Shown in pieces: positions 1 to 6,001 of a stretch of 6,562 bases of DNA. The notes under the pieces are model-generated. The model was given only the letters and a program-made list of their open reading frames with translations, searched no databases and was not told the origin of the DNA. The first letter of the stretch is position 1. Every line of letters begins with the position of its first letter. The position numbers and the translations under genes were made by a program. The stretch lies in NCBI GenBank assembly GCA_013153415.1, contig JAADEO010000100.1:1-6562 (forward strand), in the 5' to 3' direction. The DNA is from Deltaproteobacteria bacterium (GTDB taxonomy: Bacteria > Desulfobacterota > Anaeroferrophillalia > Anaeroferrophillales > Tharpellaceae).

Positions 1-969
1 GCGAATCAGGGCTCTGAGCAGAGCCGGACTCAGGGCGTTATCGAGCAGATGCACAAGAGCCGGGCGGTACTCCCGCACCAGTTTATTGATCCCGGCCGTA
101 GCCGGGGCGGCAGGCAGGGCGCGGTAGGGATTGTTCTCGGCTTTTTCCGGGCAAAAGGCGCAACGGTTCCAGTAGCAGCCGGATGAAGCCGCATAGGGCA
201 GTATAAATGACGGGGCCAGGTACTCCGAACGGGGAAATTCCCGGTAATCCGGTTCCGCGTCAGCTCCCGGCTCAACGCCGGCTCCCTTTACGATCTCAAA
301 CAGCGCCGCTTCGCCCGGCCCCGCCACCAGATGGTCGACCAGGCCGCCAAAGGATGGTTTCCGCCCGGGCCGGCTCAACCAGGAGGTCACCAACCCTCCC
401 CCGAGAACTATTTTCAGTCCTGGAAAATGGTCGCGACAGAAACCGATCATAGCGAAGACATTGGGAGCCTGGCTCAAATAGCTGAGCGAGAAACCGATGG
501 TCGCAGGCTGTTCCTGCTCGATCACCGTCTTCAGCCGGGAAGAAAAAAACGGAAAGTAGATGTTTTCGCGGTATGCTTCGGCCGAAGCCAGCAGATCCCG
601 GCTGGCCAGGGGAGTGCATCCGGGATCCTGGTAATCGCTCAGGGTAAGTGTCAGCCGGTGGCGGCGCCCGACCATGGAAATCACCCGGTTGAGATCCTCT
701 ACCGCCCGTCGGTAACGGGCGAAATTGGTAAAACCGGCCGGGGAAGAGAGAAAAGCGCGGTTTTCCGCCTGTTTCGCGAAGGCCCGCCGGCTCCAGGTGT
801 CGGTGACCGGGAATCGCTGGGCGAGAAGGAAATCGAGCCCCTCCAGGTTGAGATCGAGCAACCGGCAACCGACGCCCGCGGCCCGCAGATAACCAGCCAG
901 CCGGGCGATACCGGCCGGCGCCTCCCCCGGTTTGGCCACCGGGGGATGGACCAGAACGATATCACTCAC
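1..969 (-). CDS. B12-binding-type radical SAM protein (3' end beyond window)
   Basis: The minus strand is open from a GTG at 967-969 to the window edge (323 codons, no stop). The protein begins MSDIVLVHPP and has the usual layout of B12-type radical SAM enzymes. An N-terminal Rossmann-like region (about residues 3-225) contains LVHPP, GIARLAGYLRAAG, IGFSLSYL (157-164), IVLGGG (187-192) and HLVAGPGEAAL (213-223). The radical SAM core then starts with GCYWNRCAFCPE (264-275). C265, C270 and C273 are the presumed [4Fe-4S]/SAM ligands, spaced C-x4-C-x2-C rather than C-x3-C-x2-C. The classical DxHxxG cobalamin motif is not visible, which is common in this class. HLLDNALSP (307-315) fits an early core strand. 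The GTG start is supported by AGGA at 975-978, five bases upstream, and by the conserved N-terminus. Family membership is fairly sure. The reaction (methylation, cyclisation or other) cannot be told, since the C-terminus is missing. Confidence 0.88.
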   Translation of the reverse strand, partial: MSDIVLVHPPVAKPGEAPAGIARLAGYLRAAGVGCRLLDLNLEGLDFLLAQRFPVTDTWSRRAFAKQAENRAFLSSPAGFTNFARYRRAVEDLNRVISMVGRRHRLTLTLSDYQDPGCTPLASRDLLASAEAYRENIYFPFFSSRLKTVIEQEQPATIGFSLSYLSQAPNVFAMIGFCRDHFPGLKIVLGGGLVTSWLSRPGRKPSFGGLVDHLVAGPGEAALFEIVKGAGVEPGADAEPDYREFPRSEYLAPSFILPYAASSGCYWNRCAFCPEKAENNPYRALPAAPATAGINKLVREYRPALVHLLDNALSPALLRALIR

Positions 970-1125
970 TTTTTTCCTGTCATCCTGCCATAATGATTGC
1001 CGGGAGACATACCAATTTCCCGGTTTTTGTGCTATGGGAAGAAAAAGCCTCCCATGCGGGAACAAACCCCGCACCCCAAACGGGTTTTCCCGACCCCCAA
1101 AACTTTTTACCGAATCGCTGCGACC
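970..1125. promoter_or_regulatory. Divergent intergenic region between the radical SAM gene and pgm
   Basis: These 156 bases separate two divergent genes and must hold both promoters unless each gene is read from further away. Four successive inverted repeats are visible: CCGGGA/TCCCGG (1000-1005, 1018-1023), ATGGGA/TCCCAT (1034-1039, 1050-1055), TGCGGG/CCCGCA (1055-1060, 1068-1073) and CGGG/CCCG (1081-1084, 1089-1092). A T-run followed by TGCTATGGG (1030-1038) resembles an extended -10 with a poor hexamer, but no -35 is correctly placed for it. I could not assign a convincing sigma-70 promoter on either strand. Whether the repeats act as operator DNA or as folded leader RNA is not resolved. 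Confidence 0.4.
975..979 (-). promoter_or_regulatory. Ribosome binding site of the radical SAM gene
   Basis: On the minus strand CAGGA lies five bases before the GTG at 967-969, followed by an A-rich spacer. No ATG occurs in this frame upstream of the GTG, so this site decides the GTG start. Confidence 0.6.
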
Positions 1126-2760
1126 ATGAAACCACAAACCATCCCGACCCGACCTTTCACCGACCAGCGCCCGGGAACCTCGGGTCTGCGTAAGAAAGTC
1201 ACCGTTTTCCAACAGCCGCACTACCTGGAGAATTTCGTCCAGTCGACCTTCAACGCCCTGGGCGGAATCAGGGGCAAACGGCTGGTCCTGGGAGGTGACG
1301 GCCGTTTTTTCAACCAACAAGCCCTGCAAACCATCATCCGCCTGGCGGTTGCGGGCGGCGCCGCCGGTTTGCTGATCGCGAGAAACGGCATCCTTTCGAC
1401 CCCGGCCGCCTCCCACCTGATCCGCAAATACGGCCTCGACGGCGGCTTCATCCTTTCGGCGAGCCACAACCCGGGCGGGCCGGCAGGCGATTTCGGGATC
1501 AAATTCAACATCGCCAACGGCGGGCCGGCCCCGGAAAAACTGACCGAGGCGATCTATGCCGAAAGCCTGAAAATCAGCGCTTTTCAAATCGTGGACATTG
1601 CAGCCGTCGATCTGGAGCGTTTGAGCTTAAGCCGGATCCTGGAAACCGAAATCAGGATCATCGACCCGGTCGCCGACTACGCCGACCTGATGGCCGAACT
1701 TTTCGATTTCGATCTGATCGCCGGGCTCATTGCGGACAGCGATTTCCGTTTTCTCTACGACGCCATGCACGCGGTCACCGGGCCCTACGCCGAAGAAATA
1801 TTCTGCCGCCGTCTCGGAGCCGCCCCCGACACCCTGCTCAACTGTACTCCGAAAGAGGATTTCGGCGGTGGCCATCCCGACCCCAACCTGAAATACGCCA
1901 GGCGGCTGGTGGATATCATGTTCGGCCCGGCGCCCCCGGCTTTCGGAGCCGCGTCCGACGGCGACGGCGACCGCAACATGATCCTCGGGGCCGGTTTTTT
2001 CGTCACTCCCAGCGACAGCCTCGCCGTCATCGCCGCCAATGCCCATTTGGTCAAGGGCTACCGGAAGGGGCTCAAGGGGGTGGCCCGGTCGATGCCGACC
2101 AGCCAAGCCATCGACCGGGTGGCCGCACGACTCGGGATCGACTGTTACGAAACCCCGACCGGCTGGAAATTCTTCGGCAACCTTTTCGACGCCGGGCGTC
2201 TGTCGATCTGCGGGGAGGAGAGTTTCGGCACCAGTTCCGACCATGTCCGGGAGAAAGACGGACTCTGGGCCGTGCTCTTCTGGCTCAACCTGCTGGCAGT
2301 GAAAAAACTTCCGGTGGCCGAGATCGTCACCCGGCACTGGCGTGATTACGGCCGTAATTTCTATTCCCGTCACGATTACGAGGAGATCGACAGCACCATC
2401 GCCGACCGCATCATGGAAGAGCTGGCTCAACGCGGCCCCGGCCTGATCGGTCGTCGCTGCGGCCGGTTGCAGCTGACGGTTGCCGATGACTTCTCTTACC
2501 GGGATCCGATCGACGGTTCCTTAAGTTGCAACCAGGGCCTGCGCCTGCTGTTCGCCGACCAGTCGCGGATCATCCTGCGTCGTTCCGGAACCGGGACCAG
2601 CGGGGCCACCCTGCGCCTCTATTTCGAGAAACCGGAAAACGACCCGGCCGCGATGATGTCTGAAACCCAGACGGCCCTGGCCGAACTGATCGACCTGGCC
2701 GAGGAGTTGACCCGCCTGAAAGAGCTGACCGGCCGCCGCGAACCGACCGTGATCACCTGA
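1126..2760 (+). CDS. pgm: Phosphoglucomutase, alpha-D-glucose-specific, PGM1 type
   Basis: This cytoplasmic enzyme interconverts glucose-1-phosphate and glucose-6-phosphate, linking glycogen metabolism to glycolysis. The 544 residues are full family length. The N-terminus (DQRPGTSGLRKKVTVFQQP, residues 11-29) is typical of the PGM1 group of plants, animals and cyanobacteria. SASHNPGG carries the phosphorylated serine S113. DGDGDR (278-283) supplies the Mg ligands D278, D280 and D282. CGEESFGTSSDHVREKDG (from C362) is the sugar-specificity loop, with serine at 370 where this group usually has glycine. RRSGTGTSGAT (485-495) is the phosphate-binding loop of domain 4. ATG 1126 is chosen because family homology starts there. 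It has no good Shine-Dalgarno, and the frame stays open upstream with ATG at 1054 and TTG at 997, but those residues look non-homologous. The gene lies 152 bases upstream of malQ on the same strand, consistent with a glycogen/maltodextrin module. The function is near certain, the exact start less so. Confidence 0.96.
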   Translation: MKPQTIPTRPFTDQRPGTSGLRKKVTVFQQPHYLENFVQSTFNALGGIRGKRLVLGGDGRFFNQQALQTIIRLAVAGGAAGLLIARNGILSTPAASHLIRKYGLDGGFILSASHNPGGPAGDFGIKFNIANGGPAPEKLTEAIYAESLKISAFQIVDIAAVDLERLSLSRILETEIRIIDPVADYADLMAELFDFDLIAGLIADSDFRFLYDAMHAVTGPYAEEIFCRRLGAAPDTLLNCTPKEDFGGGHPDPNLKYARRLVDIMFGPAPPAFGAASDGDGDRNMILGAGFFVTPSDSLAVIAANAHLVKGYRKGLKGVARSMPTSQAIDRVAARLGIDCYETPTGWKFFGNLFDAGRLSICGEESFGTSSDHVREKDGLWAVLFWLNLLAVKKLPVAEIVTRHWRDYGRNFYSRHDYEEIDSTIADRIMEELAQRGPGLIGRRCGRLQLTVADDFSYRDPIDGSLSCNQGLRLLFADQSRIILRRSGTGTSGATLRLYFEKPENDPAAMMSETQTALAELIDLAEELTRLKELTGRREPTVIT

Positions 2761-2780
2761 TGCGGAGATGAACCCCACAA

Positions 2781-2800
2781 CCCGAACGGGCCTTTTCGGG
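2781..2800 (+). terminator. Possible weak terminator hairpin after pgm
   Basis: Twenty bases after the pgm stop, CCCGAA (2781-2786) can pair with TTCGGG (2795-2800) around an eight-base loop. No T-run follows directly, so this is not a canonical intrinsic terminator. It could be a transcript 3'-end stabiliser or chance. Confidence 0.3.
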
Positions 2801-2816
2801 CCGCAAACAAGTATTC

Positions 2817-2847
2817 TTATCACCTCAAAACATTTTCTGCCGATAAT
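2817..2847 (+). promoter_or_regulatory. Candidate sigma-70 promoter for malQ
   Basis: TTATCA (2817-2822, 4 of 6 to TTGACA) and GATAAT (2842-2847, 5 of 6 to TATAAT) are separated by 19 bases and lie about 65 bases before the malQ start. The -10 is good but the spacing is longer than the optimum. If real, malQ can be transcribed independently of pgm. Confidence 0.3.
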
Positions 2848-2871
2848 TTTTTTGTTTTTTTGTGCAGAAAA
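2833..2871 (+). repeat. Inverted repeat flanking a T-tract upstream of malQ
   Basis: TTTTCTGC (2833-2840) and GCAGAAAA (2864-2871) are perfect eight-base inverted repeats around a 23-base spacer that holds two runs of seven T separated by one G (2848-2861). The arrangement is not a standard terminator because the T-tract is inside the loop. It could be an operator, a folded leader or chance in an AT-rich patch. Confidence 0.35.
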
Positions 2872-2899
2872 CAACCTGTAAGGTTCTAAAAAACCAGGG

Positions 2900-2904
2900 A
2901 AGGA
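2900..2904 (+). promoter_or_regulatory. Ribosome binding site that sets the malQ start
   Basis: AAGGA in a purine-rich stretch sits eight bases before GTG 2913. An alternative in-frame GTG at 2862 has only a T-tract upstream and no Shine-Dalgarno, so translation should begin at 2913. Confidence 0.65.
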
Positions 2905-2912
2905 CCGACAAC

Positions 2913-4466
2913 GTGATCAGTTCAGGACAAGGAAGAGACGGGACTTTTTCCACCCGGGCCGCCGGCATTCTGCTGCCCCTGACCTCCCTGCCAAGCCGCT
3001 GGGGAATCGGTGATCTGGGCCCGGAAGCGGAAAGCTTCCTCGACTACCTGGAAAGTGCCGGACAATCCCTCTGGCAGATCCTGCCCCTGGGCCCGACCGA
3101 GGCCGTCCACGGCCACTCTCCCTACATGAGCCCCTCGGCTTTCGCCGGCAATCCCCTGCTGATCAGTCCCGACCGACTGCAAAGTGACGGTTGGCTGGAA
3201 CCCGACGAACTGCCGGAACGGGACTTCTATCAGTACCTGGTCCGTTTCGATGAAGTCTGGGACTGCAAGCAGGAGATCTTCCAGCGGGCTTTTGCGCATT
3301 TTTGCCGGGATAGCCGGTCCGAAGAAGATTTTCACCGTTTCCGCCGGGCCTCTCCCTGGCTCCGCGACTACGCCCTTTTCACCAGCCTGGGAGAGAAGTA
3401 TTCCGGAAAGCCCTGGTACGAATGGCCGCCCGAGATCGCCCGGCGGCAACCGGAAGTCCTGGCCGGGCTGGAGATCGAACTTGCAGAAAGAATCGCCTAC
3501 CACGAATTCCTCCAGTTCCTGTTCGACAAACAGTGGCGGAATTTCAAGAGTAAAGCCGCCCGGCGCGGTATCAGGATAATCGGCGACCTCCCGATCTACG
3601 TGGCTCTCAACAGCGTTGATGTCTGGGCCCATCAGGAATGTTTCCAGCTCGACCCGACCAGTGGCCGACCCCAATTCGTCGCCGGGGTACCGCCCGATTA
3701 TTTCAGCCCCGAGGGCCAATCCTGGGGCAACCCGCTTTATAACTGGGGAAGCGACGGCCGGCTCAATCCGGCGGTCGTAGCCTGGTGGGAAAAACGACTG
3801 GCAAGACTCAAAGAGATGATCGATATCATCCGGATCGACCACTTCCGCGGTTTCGAAGCCTACTGGCGCATCCCGGCCGGGGCGGACGGGGCCGCCGCCG
3901 GCGAATGGGCAACCGGGCCGGGAGCTGAATTCTTCCGCTTACTGGCACCGGTTTTCGATGATTTCCCGGTAATCGCCGAAGATCTCGGCACCATCACCCC
4001 GGCGGTCGAAAAACTGCGCTCAGAATGCGGCTTCGCCGGGATGAAGGTGCTGCAGTTCGCCTTCGACCAGCATCCCGACAATCCCTACCTGCCCTGGAAT
4101 TTCCGGGGCACCGACTATGCCGTCTACTCCGGCACCCACGACAATGAAACCACGGTCGGCTGGTATCTCAATCCCGAGATCAGCGAAGCCAGCAAGGCCC
4201 AGGCCCGGCGGGCCGCCAACTCCGACGGCAGCGCCATCCACCTCGATTTCATCCGCCTGGCCTATGCCTCGACCGCAGCCCTGGCGATCATCCCGATGCA
4301 GGATGTTTTAGGCTTCGGCAACGACTGCCGCATGAACCGACCGGGTTCGAATGAAAGAAACTGGGCTTGGCGCTGCGCCCCCCGTTTCCTGACCCCGGAA
4401 ACCGCTGCCCGGCTCAAGGACCTGGCGTTTTTCTACAACCGCTTCCCCGGCTATCTGTCGGGCTGA
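2913..4466 (+). CDS. malQ: 4-alpha-glucanotransferase (amylomaltase, GH77)
   Basis: This cytoplasmic enzyme transfers alpha-1,4-glucan segments between maltodextrins and to glucose, so it works in maltodextrin use and glycogen remodelling. At 517 residues it is the short bacterial form, like the roughly 500-residue Thermus enzyme and unlike the longer E. coli MalQ with its extra N-terminal region. GH77 landmarks are all present. They are AAGILLPLTSLPS near the N-terminus, GVPPDYFSPEGQSWGNPLYNW (258-278, donor-site loop), RIDHFRGF with nucleophile D309, VIAEDLG with acid/base E356, SGTHDNETT with third carboxylate D410, and IPMQDVLGFG...MNRPGS...NWAWR (about 460-487). The GTG start is chosen on its ribosome binding site. 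The first dozen residues before the family's usual beginning are a short polar extension. It follows pgm on the same strand and converges with the amidohydrolase gene 20 bases downstream. No missing catalytic residue was seen. Confidence 0.96.
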   Translation: MISSGQGRDGTFSTRAAGILLPLTSLPSRWGIGDLGPEAESFLDYLESAGQSLWQILPLGPTEAVHGHSPYMSPSAFAGNPLLISPDRLQSDGWLEPDELPERDFYQYLVRFDEVWDCKQEIFQRAFAHFCRDSRSEEDFHRFRRASPWLRDYALFTSLGEKYSGKPWYEWPPEIARRQPEVLAGLEIELAERIAYHEFLQFLFDKQWRNFKSKAARRGIRIIGDLPIYVALNSVDVWAHQECFQLDPTSGRPQFVAGVPPDYFSPEGQSWGNPLYNWGSDGRLNPAVVAWWEKRLARLKEMIDIIRIDHFRGFEAYWRIPAGADGAAAGEWATGPGAEFFRLLAPVFDDFPVIAEDLGTITPAVEKLRSECGFAGMKVLQFAFDQHPDNPYLPWNFRGTDYAVYSGTHDNETTVGWYLNPEISEASKAQARRAANSDGSAIHLDFIRLAYASTAALAIIPMQDVLGFGNDCRMNRPGSNERNWAWRCAPRFLTPETAARLKDLAFFYNRFPGYLSG

Positions 4467-4486
4467 TCCCGATCCCCGGCCGGCTT

Positions 4487-5323
4487 TCAGTCAGCGATCA
4501 GACCCGGCAACAGCCGGCGGGCATTGCCCAGAAAGATCCTTTCCAGGGCCTCATCCGACAACCCCAGGGCGGTAATCGCTGCGGCATTGGCGGCGATACC
4601 CGGGACCCCGGGAAAATCGGTACCGAAGACAAACCGGTGGGAGAGTTTTTCCAGCTTGGGATAGTAGCGCAACAGGTTTTTCGGAGGCAGACCGGAAAGA
4701 TCGATCCAGACCCGCTCGTGGCGCTGGACCATGAACTCGGCCAGCTGATACCAGAAACCCCGGCCGCCATGGCAGAGAATCACCTTGAGATCGGGAAAGT
4801 CGACGGCGATATCGTCAAAATCGTAGGGATCGGCGTGACGCAAACGCACCCCCGGGAAAATCGAGGTTCCGGCATGCAGCATCAGCGGCAGGTCCCGGTC
4901 CCGGCAGATCTCGTAGGCGGGGTAGAGACGGGGATCGTTGACCCGGTGCAGACAGTGGACCCCGTGGATCTTCAGGCCCTTGACCCCGAGATCCAGCTGA
5001 CGCTCGAACTCGGCCGCCGGGTCGGCGTGCAAATGCGGGTTTAAGGCTCCGAACGGAACCATCCGGGGCAGCTCGCGGCTGATTTCGATAACCCTTTCAA
5101 CCGGCACCAGGGCGGCGGTTTCCGGGGCGTACTCGGGCAGCAGAACCCCGCCGACCACCCCCTCGGCCTCGAGAATGCCCTCCAGCGCCTCGACATCGAA
5201 ACGCCCTTCGGGGGTGAAAAGCCTTCCGGAATAGGGTCCGGTCTCCATCCAGAACTTGCGGGCCGCCATGGTCCAGTCGGGGAGGTGGCCGGCATGGATA
5301 TGAAAGTCGAATATCTTCCGCAT
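4487..5323 (-). CDS. Metal-dependent amidohydrolase (amidohydrolase-2 / ACMSD-like TIM barrel)
   Basis: The 278-residue protein has the signature of amidohydrolase family 2, a group of metal-dependent hydrolases and decarboxylases. DFHIHAGH gives the metal pair H8 and H10 on strand 1. GLKIHG (116-121) has a lysine and histidine after mid-barrel strands. LMLHAG gives H150, ILCHGG gives H185, and FVFGTDFPG gives D236, the conserved strand-8 aspartate. GNARRLL near the C-terminus is the usual ending of the family. The substrate cannot be predicted, and the ACMSD, resorcylate and benzoate-type decarboxylases and hydrolases share these motifs. No signal peptide is visible, so it is probably cytoplasmic. 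ATG 5321-5323 is chosen because AGGA (5331-5334) lies seven bases upstream on this strand; a TTG two codons earlier overlaps that spacing and is less likely. It is encoded opposite to both neighbours, so no operon partner is visible. Confidence 0.9.
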   Translation of the reverse strand: MRKIFDFHIHAGHLPDWTMAARKFWMETGPYSGRLFTPEGRFDVEALEGILEAEGVVGGVLLPEYAPETAALVPVERVIEISRELPRMVPFGALNPHLHADPAAEFERQLDLGVKGLKIHGVHCLHRVNDPRLYPAYEICRDRDLPLMLHAGTSIFPGVRLRHADPYDFDDIAVDFPDLKVILCHGGRGFWYQLAEFMVQRHERVWIDLSGLPPKNLLRYYPKLEKLSHRFVFGTDFPGVPGIAANAAAITALGLSDEALERIFLGNARRLLPGLIAD

Positions 5324-5436
5324 CGTCAAATCCTGTAAGATAACTCGTTAAATCAGCCAGTGACCGCTACCACCCCTTCCGAAACACTGTCAAGCGGAAA
5401 ACCGCCGCCGGCCGCCGGGAAGGAAGCAACTTCAGA

Positions 5437-5465
5437 CTGGCATTTTTATTTTTTTGTGTTATCCT
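5437..5465 (+). promoter_or_regulatory. Candidate sigma-70 promoter for the lipoprotein gene
   Basis: CTGGCA (5437-5442, 4 of 6 to TTGACA), a 17-base T-rich spacer, and TATCCT (5460-5465, 4 of 6 to TATAAT) preceded by TG at 5457-5458 form an extended -10 promoter with optimal spacing. It would give a leader of roughly 50 bases before the start codon at 5525. Confidence 0.42.
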
Positions 5466-5512
5466 GCGACCCGAAACCCGTAGAAAACCAATCAACCATT
5501 GTTCATGATAAT

Positions 5513-5517
5513 GAGGG
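5513..5517 (+). promoter_or_regulatory. Ribosome binding site of the lipoprotein gene
   Basis: GAGGG lies seven bases before ATG 5525 in an A-rich context. This strong site, with the signal peptide that begins there, fixes the start at 5525 and excludes the longer in-frame reading from 5360. Confidence 0.75.
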
Positions 5518-5524
5518 AAAAAAG

Positions 5525-5977
5525 ATGCGCAAAAGAAGTGTTTTCACCCCGGAAACTATCGCCAGATTTTTCATTTTATCAGTTCTGTTAACCTGTTTTG
5601 CCCTTTCAGCCTGTTCCTTCTCCCACTCCTCCAAGGCTTTCTCCAACTCTTCGACCTCGCCGTCGAAATCAAGCTCCGGCGATGACGGGGAGAAAGAGTA
5701 TAAACAGACCTATATTAATGAAATCATGATCTATACCGACGGTATCGTCAACACCCACGCGACCCCGGATGATTACATGCGCGGGCTGGCCCGGATCGCC
5801 GAGAGGAACGGGATCTCCAACTGGGAAGCCAATCATGACACCTATATCGGCATCGGCAAAGGCCTGAGAATGGCCGGACTGGCCAAAAAGAAGCTCTATA
5901 CCCTGCCGATCCTGGCCTCGGTCATGACCCCGAGACCCAAGATGATGAAATACATCATCCAGGGATACGATTCCTGA
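5525..5977 (+). CDS. Small lipoprotein with serine-rich tether, unknown function
   Basis: The 150-residue protein starts MRKRS, with a positively charged n-region and a hydrophobic segment (about residues 13-28, FFILSVLLTCFALS). A lipobox LSAC follows, with C30 the expected lipidated cysteine after signal peptidase II. The +2 residue is serine, not aspartate, so Lol sorting to the outer membrane is expected. Residues 31-50 are very serine-rich (SFSHSSKAFSNSSTSPSKSS), forming a flexible tether. An acidic stretch, then a globular part (about 57-150) follows, with YTDGIVNTHATPDDYMRGLARIAER, ISNWEANHDTYIGIGKGLRMAGL and a basic end MTPRPKMMKYI. I recall similar unannotated lipoproteins in Geobacter-like bacteria but no function. 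No enzyme motif is visible, so a binding or structural role is as likely as any. The stop is 24 bases before the next gene's start, so the two are probably co-transcribed from the promoter upstream of this gene. Confidence 0.85.
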   Translation: MRKRSVFTPETIARFFILSVLLTCFALSACSFSHSSKAFSNSSTSPSKSSSGDDGEKEYKQTYINEIMIYTDGIVNTHATPDDYMRGLARIAERNGISNWEANHDTYIGIGKGLRMAGLAKKKLYTLPILASVMTPRPKMMKYIIQGYDS

Positions 5978-6001
5978 TGACCAGGCGCTTGCGGAAATGA
6001 T

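Larger units (their letters stand above)
5324..5524. promoter_or_regulatory. Divergent intergenic region between the amidohydrolase and lipoprotein genes
   Basis: The 201 bases are the upstream region of both divergent genes. The half nearest the lipoprotein is AT-rich with T-runs and holds a candidate promoter. On the minus strand a perfect TTGACA lies at 5388-5393, but no good -10 hexamer follows at the proper distance. The frame is open upstream of the lipoprotein start from ATG 5360, but that part reads as non-coding, with low-complexity GC-rich then AT-rich sequence and no signal peptide until the 5525 start. Confidence 0.5.

Noticed and set aside
331..993. A 220-residue plus-strand open frame opposite the radical SAM gene
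   Set aside because: It is antisense to a frame with clear radical SAM motifs and has a biased, motif-free composition, as expected of a shadow frame in GC-rich DNA.
997..1125. N-terminal extension of phosphoglucomutase reading from TTG 997
   Set aside because: The residues are proline- and lysine-rich with no family resemblance, the region carries inverted repeats typical of intergenic DNA, and homology begins right at ATG 1126.
1627..2430. A 267-residue minus-strand open frame inside pgm
   Set aside because: It lies opposite conserved phosphoglucomutase motifs and its glycine/valine-rich composition is a codon-bias shadow with no recognisable domain. The same reasoning removes the 306-residue minus frame at 2922-3842 within malQ.
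4458..4472. Intrinsic terminator at the malQ/amidohydrolase convergence (TCGGG/CCCGA)
   Set aside because: The stem is only five base pairs, overlaps the malQ stop and has no T-run on either strand.
4367..5044. A 225-residue plus-strand open frame overlapping the end of malQ and the amidohydrolase
   Set aside because: It overlaps the malQ C-terminal conserved motif in another frame and runs antisense to the amidohydrolase metal-binding motifs, with no domain of its own.
5364..5393. Minus-strand promoter for the amidohydrolase using the perfect TTGACA at 5388-5393
   Set aside because: At 17-18 bases the -10 position reads only TAGCGG or worse, so a single good hexamer is not enough in 201 bases of sequence.
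5437..5450. Sigma-54 promoter, because TGGCA occurs at 5438-5442
   Set aside because: The required GC about ten bases after the GG is missing; the site is followed only by T and A.
5360..5524. N-terminal extension of the lipoprotein from ATG 5360
   Set aside because: A strong GAGGG site precedes ATG 5525, the lipoprotein signal peptide begins there, and a longer form would bury the signal.
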